Of a DNA stretch of 64,000 nucleotides, positions 54,880 through 64,000 are shown piece by piece (positions within the stretch are counted from its first letter, which is position 1; the number at the start of each line of letters is the position of its first letter). A program made the translations under genes and the position numbers. Below the pieces are notes generated by a model. The model was not told where the DNA came from and searched no databases. It saw only the letters and a program-made list of their open reading frames with translations. This stretch comes from Ophiosphaerella korrae. Its lineage: Eukaryota; Ascomycota; Dothideomycetes; Pleosporales; Phaeosphaeriaceae. Where the stretch lies: the NCBI GenBank assembly GCA_028456385.1, contig JALNQF010000003.1, positions 496,001 to 560,000 on the forward strand, read 5' to 3'.

Positions 54880-57800
54880 TTACAACGCAAACCTCTCCAA
54901 CCCTGCCCTCAAATCCTCCTCCGTCCCCAAAATATTTTGCGCCCAGGGCGAAAACCGCTTCTTGACTACATATCCGCGCTCGTGGTTCGCGCCAGTATCG
55001 CTCCATTCCTCCACTCTATTCTTCATGCCTCCTGCCCCCTTGCCAAACGCATCGCCATCCCGGTCTCGCCAATACTTTCGCGGGGCCGGCGACGTGGGGT
55101 CTTCCAAGATCAACGGTCCCTTTTCGCCAATCGGGCGTGTGCGACGCTGGTATGGTGGTCCACGGCCCATAGATGCGGCTTTCTCCCAGCTTGATTCGCA
55201 GCCTCGGGCGATGATGCCGGCGGACGCCCAGCCTGTGCGGCGATCGATTTCTAAAAGGCGGGTGATAAGCCATTTGCGCTGGGTGGGGTCTTGATACTGT
55301 ATGCCCGCGAAGAAGAGAGAGAGCGTTGATTCGGTTAAGACGGCGCCCAAGGAAGGTGAGAGGTCTTCGCCGAGGGGGATTTGCATGCCGGCTGTGATGC
55401 GTCCGATTAGAGTTGTATAGGGCTGGGTGGCTTGGGCGCATACGCCTGCTGCCATCTGTGCGGCTGGTGGCATGGCGGGGTGAGATCGGAGGATAATAAT
55501 TTTCGCGAGATGTAGTAAGGTCCAAAGGATGCTGATGTCATAGCCCCTATACACAAGGGGAGGGCCAAAAGGTGTCATATTGCCAGTGCTGCCTGGAACG
55601 GGAGGAGCGAGATCAGGTGGTAGAGGTGCAAATGCTTCAGAGTTGGTGAGTACTCGCGCAACAGTTGCGTGCGCGGCCGTTATGCTATCCCATTCTTCAA
55701 TTGCAGCTTCGTAAGCGGTTGGGAGATCCCGATTCTTTGGAAGAGGTACGTTCGGTGTGGGAGGAGAACGCTCGTAGTTCGGATTCACGTAGCTGTTAGA
55801 AAGAGGTGCAGGTGGACCCGCTGGGGCCATGCCAAAGAAGTCTGGCATCGCAGGAGGAGGTGGTCCACGTGATGGGGTTTTTCCTTGACCATCTTCGTTC
55901 ATTGAAGGAGGAGGTGGTGGGCCAAAACCTACAGGTGGTGGGCCTTTCCACCCAGGTGGAGGTGGGCCTTTCCATCCAGGTGGAGGGCCTTGCATGTGAG
56001 GCGGTGGGCCCATAGGCATAGTCGGGGTCGGTGGTTGTCGACCTGGAGCACCACTTGTGGGCGGAGGCGGACCCATGCTACCAAAACCTGGCATATCTGG
56101 TCGAGGTCTCCAACCCCCATCCGCCTCTACTTGTCTGAGTTTGCGGGCTCGGTCACGGAAAGAGAAATCTGCTATGCGGCCAAGCAAGAGCAAAAGGTGG
56201 TCATGAGTGCCATAAAGTGCATCGGCTCGGCCAAGAGGAGCTCGTGGTGGACAGTCGGTCCATTTTCGATATGGCAAGCTAGAAGACATTAGTTAAGACC
56301 ATCGCTTCGTCACAATTGTCTTACATCAAAGGATTACCGCTAACAATGCCCTGGAAAGCATCATGTCGAGCGTACCACCAGTACAAATCCTGGAAGGTTT
56401 CGATGCCCTGTAGGTCTAATGTATAAAGCAGATTATTCTTCTTCTTTTCATGCTTTCCGCCATTCTCTTCAAAGACAAATCCAAACTCATCATAACTGAT
56501 CTTTTTACCAACAATAGTACTAACTAGGCTCTCATCTAAGAGCATAGTACTTTCATTTAGTTTTTGGCTGAGAAAACTCTGATCGATAAGCATCTCAGGG
56601 TTCTGGTAGACAGCTTGTTTGTCTGCTTCAATTTGGGCGGCTTTGAGGCGACGTGCCTCGCGCGTCAGTGAACGAAAGTCAAGTTCAGTGAGAAGTTGTG
56701 CAGCCCCAACCAAATGAGTAGACCACTTGACATGCTCAGCTGTCCATACTTCGTAATAAGCTAGAAGCATCGATGTTGCCAATGTAGATAGGGATAATCG
56801 CTTCTTTTGGTGGCTAAGACTACGGCTAAGACGTTTGAGTGAGTAGGCATAATGTTTGTATGATGGGGTAAGCGACGCTCCTTGTAGCCTTGCGATTTGT
56901 AAACTCGCAAGAGCTAGCATAGCATGCAAAAGGCCTTGATTGCCGAGTGCTTTGATAGGAAGTACATATGTCCATAGACTCTGCTGAACCGCGGGAGTTG
57001 AGCCTTCAAATATCAAAGTGCTATTTCTAGGATTTCGTTCATATATTGATATGGTTGGTGCGGTCTGCATGAAAAGTTAGCAAGGTATGCCAAAGTATGT
57101 TGGTAAAGTAGTGACCAGCATAGCTGAAGCAAAAACTCTGATCATAAACACCTAGTTGGGCTCGATACAACAAATTTCGGCATTGACCATAGGATTTGAG
57201 CAGTCACGATGGATCCTTTTACAAATCCCACATTTATTTGAACTTACCACATGGATATAGTGCGCAAAGACACGTGCCGTCTTCATGTTTCTCAAGGGGC
57301 TCGCGGCATACTCTGGTTTGTAATGAGTCAAGAGGCCATCATACATAAAAGCGTCATATCGCCTAATCCCAAGCTCATTGGAGTTCTCGAGGTGTATCCG
57401 ACGGATGATGTTGAACTCTCTACTTGCAAGAACTCTATTGTCGTTGTCGTTACTTTCGTCTTCCACGTCAAGCATCTCTTCATCTGACTGAACATCCCAA
57501 TAATCGTCGTCTTCATTCTCAATGGCGGCGTCGTCAAGGACCTGAGTAGGGCTGAGATGATCATCGCCTCCAAAACCACTCAGTAATAATTGGGGCTGAG
57601 GCTGTTGGGCGTGGGAGACCGCTAATGGCTGTTCTGTAAATCGGACAAGTTAGCTAATTTGCTCTGTAGACATCAAATGAGTATACGACGGTCAACGATT
57701 GTCCAAATGCAACATAATTCAGGTCTCATCGCGTTACGTGGGGGGCTGGGATTGATGACAAAGGACATGCACGTTGCCGAAGAAGAGATGTGTTGTTTGA

Positions 57801-58940
57801 TGGGACACGGAAGAAAGATAATAATGGTCATTAAGTGTATGAGGTATGTAACTAAACACGAGACATACCGAGGACAGGTTGAGGCAAATACTTTACATCC
57901 GGAGTCAATTCATGTATGGGTATCTGAGCGGAGGGATAGCTAGAATGGCTGAAGTCAGCATGAGTAATTGCTGCTGGATAATTATAAGGTCCAGCTCGAC
58001 CCATCTCGGCCGGGCTGGCTTGGATTTGTTGAAGAGCAGTGTTGGGGTGGCTGTTATATCGCGGCAAAACAGGCCGGGCTTCTGCGTATGGCGAATAATG
58101 ATCACTGCGCGGCGATACACTCGAATGTGAATGATACGAGTTCTGCTCGTCCATCTGGCCAGTAGTTTGGTGCTGATAGAGCGATTGCTGGGGCATAACC
58201 TGAGAAACAGCAGGTCTAGATTCTAGGTTGCTGTCATACGAAACAGGCACTTGGTGATAAGGGGCCTGGTTCTGACTGTAGAGCGGAGCGGTTTGGTATG
58301 TGGCGGTTGGCCCTTGGCTGTATTGCGCTGGGGGGCTTGTTTGTACAGGTGAGGGCTGGGGGAAGTACGATGACGTTGCTGTTGGCATCTGTGCATGATG
58401 GTGTGGAGAAACAAGCGGTTGTTGGTGATGTGGTGATGGCAGGGGCTGTTGATAGCCAGCTTCCTGGGTATAAGCATGAGGTAGTCCACCAACCATGATA
58501 TGTTGGGGTGCTGGTAGCCCAATAGGATCCACATTTGACAAGTCGTGGTTGCTCAGTGGTCGTGGTTCAATGGATGTGTGCGATGTCTCCTGCGGTTGAG
58601 TAACGGGGTGAGGCGGTCTATATGGTTGATTTCGGGTCCCAGGAAGCATGGATGTATGATACTGGATGGTGCTGATATGGCCTGAATGATTTGGCCAGTT
58701 CTCGATGGGTGTTTTGAAAACGACTCGTTGGTTGTAGCCTTCACATTGACGCTTCGACTTGAGGCAGTTACCGCAGGTAGGACGTTCCTCTCCACACTTG
58801 ATACGACGTTTTCGACATGTAAGGCAACCAGTCTTAGTCCTTTTTCTCATCTTGGAGCCTGTTGCGACTCCTGGAGCATTCCCAGTAGGCGAAGTGTCGC
58901 CAGCACCATTTGTTGGTGAGGTGGCATGGACATTCTCCAT
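54880..58940 (-). CDS. Large Zn2Cys6 transcription factor, acr-2-like
   Basis: Four exons, complement of 57869-58940, 57248-57633, 56325-57064 and 54880-56278, keep frame for 1198 residues. A Zn2Cys6 cluster is at 39-66 (CLTC, RRIKC, ERPTCGNC, KRQC), followed by EGYNQRVVFK. A Gln/Pro/His/Tyr-rich linker of about 250 residues and an acidic segment (DDAAIENEDDDYWDVQSDEE) come next. A fungal-specific regulatory domain (Fungal_trans_2 type) starts near residue 510 (LLHAMLALASLQIARLQG). A Pro/Gly stretch (GPPPPGWKGPPP) at about 800-895 interrupts it before the final helical part. The zinc cluster and downstream sequence recall Neurospora acr-2, an acriflavine-resistance regulator, from memory only. 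It is a nuclear DNA-binding regulator with unknown targets. Intron 1 is long at 235 bp. Confidence 0.88.
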
Positions 58941-61900
58941 GATGGGAGTTGGGATAGTTCGTCTTCTTTTAGAATTCTGATGAAAGGGATGTAGGTATGA
59001 TGCAAAGATGCAAGCCTGGCAGATAGGTACGCTTGGCGGTGAAGCAAGGCAAGACCAAGTAGGTAGATCAGGCGGGATGATGTTTGCCCGTTACGAGGCG
59101 GATATGTGGAGCCGAGAGGAATTGAGCTCTCCGATATGTCGATCTGCAGTAGATAATTCTTGCGGGGTCACAGCTGTCAAGCGAGTATGATGAACCCTTT
59201 TGAAGTTTGAAATATGGGAAAAGTCACCTCCACACAGAGGCAGTGTTGTGGAATGCTGGAGGTGTGACAAAAACAATGCAGAGAAGTCAATTATTCAAGC
59301 CCACGGGAACCATGTGGAGAATGGGCGTCTGTTAGTTATACAAAAGAGAGAGGGCGGCACGCACCAGGTGTCGAACGCCGCTTTTGTCCTAAAGGGAACA
59401 AGCGGCAAGCCGTCCGAGGACAGACAGGACGAGAAAGGGTGTACGTAAAACGAGAGGACTTGCAGAAACAACAGCAGAGGTGTGAATGGTGTGGGCTAGA
59501 AATGGGACTATGCTCATCTGAGAGGGCACGGTACATGGGGCCTGGTCGAGTACGGGCTGGGAGGGCCTCTGCAACAGCAGCAGAGAAGACCACGGGTGGA
59601 GAGGTGAATTGGCGCAGGGCAGCAAAGAGAGGATGATTCTATTCGGCAGCGGTAGTGCAAGGCTCGATGGGTTGCGTGCCAGTGGCCAGGATGTCATGGC
59701 TGACGCTAGGACTGCGGAGGGCCACTGCTCGCAGGAACAATGATGAAAGATGGCGGCTGTGGTCTGTGAGCGACCCAGGGATCATGGGTGATGCGTCTCT
59801 TGGGTCGGGCAGACTAGACTAATGAGCGAGGGGGCGCCTCTTCACCCTGGATGGTGGATCTTGAGGTGAGCGGGCCCAGAATAGCACAGCGTGATACGTG
59901 ATACCGGAATACTTGCTTTGCTGTGGCAGACAGAGAGGCTGGCCGGGTCTGGCCCGAAAGGTGAGGCTGAGGGTGTCATGAGCGAGGGCGTGCGTGAGGG
60001 AGCAAAGTGCGACAAAACACCGAATTCTCTTCCCGCTTCGGCATGCAGAGGAGCAGGACTGGGTGTCTGCCAATGCCGAGGTCGTTGATAGGGCCGAGCA
60101 GAGTCGGTTGCAGATTTGCTAGACGTGTTTTTGGCCCTACAGTACATGTGATACCGATTGAGTATCCATCGTCCTTGGCGCTGAACAGCATGATTGATTG
60201 ACTGACTCCTCACGGTTATCACTAATTATTAGTATTATTATTACCATCTTCATTGTCATCACCTGCTTCTGTTTTACTCCTATTGTCTGGTCTGATCAGA
60301 CCCATCACTATCACCATCATGCATGCGCCCAGCGGCACATCTGCTGGGTCCATCTGCTGGGTCCATCCTGCTACAGCTGAACTTTTTGCGCACCCACCCC
60401 CCACCCCCTCGTCCCAATCTGTCAGTCTGCCCATGCCGCCACCATGGCCTGTCTTCTCCTCCACCGTCGGTGCTCTGCACCCAGATTCAAGCCTCTCCTA
60501 ATCCGAAGTAGCGCAAGTCTGCCTCATGGCGCGGCTGGCCAACGAGCCTAATTTACGCCTTGAGGCAATGCAGCCCGACCAACCTACTGGACCGTCGCTA
60601 CCAGTCACTTCCACTTGATGCAACGATTTCATTCAGGGGCCTCCGCATCTCACACGCATGTCATCTCGATTGTCCATGGTCGAGCCAGAAAACACCCGTC
60701 ACGCTGGTGGCGCACCCCTACCCAGCTGACTGCCAGGATGAAGAGGAAACTGACGGCCCCTCTCCTCTGCCATCCGCACGGCCCCGCGCCTATTCCCGCT
60801 TGGGCCCTCTGATATGATTTTCTGCCAGGAAGCGTGGACCCAGCAGTCAGGACTCAGGGCCTCAGCCTGATAATATGACATCCTCAAGCCCATAACCTAT
60901 CCGCCGCCGGCTACATACATGCCAGCTCGACCCAACTGCACAGGGGACCTGCAGACTGACCATATCCGCCCCGACGGACATCATGCCGGTATATGTTCTG
61001 TAGCACCATGTTGCTATATTTGCGAGCCCATGTACTTGGTCACCTTCCATCTGCAAGAGCCCATGACAAGTGCCCCTGTCGTGCCGACAGCCATTCATCG
61101 ACCGTCATGTCCATCTCGTCACAAAAGTCACAGCTTCTCCAATCGTCTGCTTGACCTCTCGTTCTGGCGCCTCTGCCGTTCGCAAATCCGTGAGCCTCAC
61201 CTTCAACCACTAATGCACCAGACCCATGCCACCACACGCCTGACACCACGCCCTGAGTGTTGGGCTTGGAACTCGGCCAAGTATGTATCTATGCAAGATA
61301 AAACCACACGATCAAAATTCGGTGCGTTGCAGTACACCAGCGCTGGTGCTAATGTGCCTCTAGTCACCGTTGCCGTCACCCATCCGTGAACATGATGTTG
61401 CTCGCTTGAATACCTAAATAGTACCACACCTCGTCTAGTCCGCAGTCTCGGTATCCGTACCCAGAACATTATTCGTCGCTTGCCCCACGATGGAGCTTAG
61501 GCACGGATAGAGCCTCTAATGCCCAATATTGGGTTGGTCAGGGATGCCAAACAAGGTTGCTTACAACCTCAGAGTAAAACGCCCAGGCCAGTCATGCGCG
61601 CCACTTGCCGCACTCTTTTACGAAGTAGATTCCGAATGCGAGAGATGCTGTCCCCCTCTGGCTGCACTTGGATCAAAAGCAATCGAGCTGCCGGAACACC
61701 GGTAGCTCCCGGATACGAACAGCTCTGACCGGTATGAGTGGGACCAAAACATGACCATCCTTAATCTCGGCGCTATTATAATGCAGAAGAAATCAAGTTT
61801 ATCTTCAAAAAAGTTTGCAGCGAGAACGATGAAATGGTCACAGCTAATAGGGGTAAGATGTGCAGAAATAGCCGCCTGTTGCAGAACTCAATCAATCAAA

Positions 61901-64000
61901 AAGCAACATAAATTGCGTAGCCTCAACCAACGGACGCACCAGCGCAAATCTGTTGGAGGTTGTGGCTTCCACGAGCAGCGGGTCAGCACAGTGCACTATG
62001 CGGCGTAGGTGAACGGCGACTCCCAGTGAAACCATTGCCATAACCGGCGATATTAAGCGATCTGGACCCTCAAACCAAAAGCCTGAGCCTTGCAGCTGCC
62101 GTGATGCGATATCCACACCCGTCACTAGCTCATGAGCTTGGGCCAGGATTGGGCTAGCGTTTCACGTGGCGTCTAACCATTTTGGCAATGTATTGCGAAA
62201 AGCACGTGACCTGCATCGCCGTAGTGAATGTACTTGATAGGGGTGATGGTTTCGAACAAGAGCTTTGGCAGCTAGCAAAAGGAATCTCGTCAATGACATT
62301 CTGCGATTCTCGCACAGGCTGGCGCTCGGCACATCCTCACTCGTAGAACATAATAATATCTCGGTCGCACATACGCGTTGAAATCGTCAGTGTTATCAAT
62401 CCTAGTGCTGACCACAGTAGCCATCAAGGCCGTCTTGGAGGATGAAAGTTTATCTCATCGTCGACTTTACCCCAGAAGACTTTGCTGCATACTTGGTTCT
62501 CCCAACAGCATGGTTAGACTATACGCATGTGCGGACCAACACTCGCGGTAGGACCACTTGTTCGTCTCACCTGCATTGAATAGACCGGAGAGCCCCACGA
62601 TCCTGCTGTACCCCTGACGGATCTATACCTAGATCCCAGTCTATGATCAGTTCGGCCTTTCACAATTCTCATAGGAGGAACTTCAGCGTAGGAGAATGTT
62701 CACTCAGTTCATCCATCATTAGGCCCCATACGACCCGGGGTAGGCGAATTTTTCGGCCAAACATAGAACTGGAGAGGCAACGCTTGTTTCAGGCTCAAGG
62801 CGTAAAGTTGATCAGTTATCAGTTGATATTGTTTCTGCTTCGCCGCGGTAACCTTGACAACTACAGCAGCAAGGACTTCCGCACAGATACCGTAGATACC
62901 TCCTGACACAACTGGATCCCACGCATCACCCGCAAATAAGGCCTTCCGTCTTGTAGCCAAATGTCCGATGCATTCCCATAATTTGGCCATCGGGATTCGC
63001 GGAGCGGGACGAGCTCCGAAGGATGCACATGGGGTCGCACATCGAGGATCCATGCCTGTCATCCTAGTCAGTACTGTACGCCTTGTCAAGCATCAATATT
63101 AGATCACCTACATTTACAATTTATGATCACGACAGCCTTGCGTTCGGGCTCGGATTATAAGCTTCAATGAAAGACAAGGGTAGTTCCTAGCTGCTGCATC
63201 AATGCAGTAGCCAGTGCTATCTATAGCATGTTTCCAATATACTAGATCTAACAGGTGCCACTATCAGCATAGTTTATTTCTTGAATACCGTGGTTATGGT
63301 CCTGCCAACTACGTAATAGCTTAAGAAGTTTGGATTGCTGGTGCTAGTTCACACATTTATAACAGATCAAATTAATATATTCAGCATTTATGGTGATCAC
63401 ACGGCTAAAGAAACAATAAAGGAAAAGTATCATATCCGTGAGCTTGCGCTGCTTGTTTTGAGAAGTATGAAATGTGGACCAGGTGTTCAAGTGAAGCATG
63501 ATACAAATGAGCAATCGATCAACATATACCGGTTGCAAATTACAGTTCCAATGTACAATAGTATCTACGGATAAACCATATGAGTAATTGTTCTTTAGCT
63601 TTGTCTGCAGAGGGGGGTATCCGCCTAGAGCTTGAGGCAGATCTAATTCCTACATATTGACCAGACATTGCGGAGATGCACTCACCATATACATTGGTCT
63701 CGTTGCACACCAAAAATGCAGGAACTGGGATTCCATGTACCATTTATAATTGGATTATAGCTTTACTCAAGCACCCATGCCTCATTAGATCCATATCATA
63801 ATATATTTCTACCTAGTTTAGAGATTGTGTGCCGGGACGGACACCTCAGGAAGTTGTCATATCGGGTCCGTTGGCTTGTTTCTTCTCGGTAAGTACGAGG
63901 GTTAGTCTCAAACGATGTACAGGTACAGATATCAACAAAAAATCCAAACATCAGTAAAATGCTAGTGTAGGGCTTAGTAGAAGTAACCTCACAGAATTCA
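58941..64000. other. Gene-poor right end of the window
   Basis: This 5-kb stretch has no gene I can support. The left part (58941 to about 60500) is GC- and CT-rich and probably holds the promoter and leader of the Zn2Cys6 gene. The middle has only random-looking frames. A minus-strand frame at 62709-63089 has some ordered-looking sequence but no recognised domain. The last kilobase is AT-rich. Confidence 0.4.

Noticed and set aside
62709..63089. 126-codon minus-strand frame near the right end
   Set aside because: It starts at TTG, and the internal ATG version has no recognised domain. Some segments look ordered, so it could be an orphan gene or relic, but the evidence is too thin.
1..64000. 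CRISPR arrays, rRNA genes, intact transposons, secondary-metabolite core genes
   Set aside because: None was seen on either strand. The organism is a eukaryote, so a CRISPR array is not expected, and no PKS, NRPS or transposase motifs were found in the frames.

Overview
The window is nuclear DNA of a filamentous ascomycete (Pezizomycotina). The evidence is short introns of about 50-95 bp with GT..AG ends and CTRAY-type branch points, a CreA carbon-catabolite repressor, Zn2Cys6 and bZIP-DUF3425 transcription factors, a CFEM secreted protein and an EED-type Polycomb subunit. The gene set suggests Dothideomycetes, but that assignment is an inference. Most genes are broken by introns. I rebuilt the exons by hand from splice signals and reading-frame continuity, so exon borders are predictions.

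Layout. 1.4-12.4 kb: Set3-type PHD-SET protein (+), a cupredoxin-like membrane protein (-), then a divergent pair of a PAS-domain protein (-) and an EED/ESC WD40 protein (+). 13.9-18.4 kb: a small unknown ORF, a RING protein, an alpha/beta hydrolase and a CFEM effector-like protein. 21.8-23.2 kb: creA, with gene-poor DNA on both sides (3.4 kb and 6.4 kb). 29.6-35.7 kb: a Rad51-paralogue ATPase divergent from a MOSC protein, a bZIP-DUF3425 factor and a short-chain dehydrogenase. 36.5-42.9 kb: two secreted, highly repetitive proteins on either side of a very acidic F-box-like protein. 44.2-45.8 kb: an MFS monocarboxylate-type transporter. 46.76-46.89 kb: a tRNA-Glu(CUC) gene. 47.8-58.9 kb: housekeeping genes MTR10, SME1, 5-formyltetrahydrofolate cyclo-ligase and ROT1, then a 1198-residue Zn2Cys6 factor. 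The last 5 kb has no gene I can support.

The most unusual observation is the tRNA-Glu(CUC) gene. Besides an 8-nt intron at the usual 37/38 position, its T-loop carries a 51-nt insertion with all the marks of a spliceosomal intron: GTACGT at the 5' end, a TACTAAT branch site and TTTCCTAG at the 3' end. Removing it exactly restores a 7-nt T-loop. The acceptor stem, A box and a downstream T6 terminator are intact.

Functionally the window mixes chromatin and transcription control (Set3, EED, PAS, CreA, bZIP, Zn2Cys6), RNA biology (SmE, Mtr10, tRNA), cell-surface or secreted proteins (cupredoxin-like, CFEM, two repeat proteins, Rot1 as an ER wall-biogenesis factor) and small-molecule metabolism. 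I see no secondary-metabolite cluster, no CRISPR array and no intact transposon.
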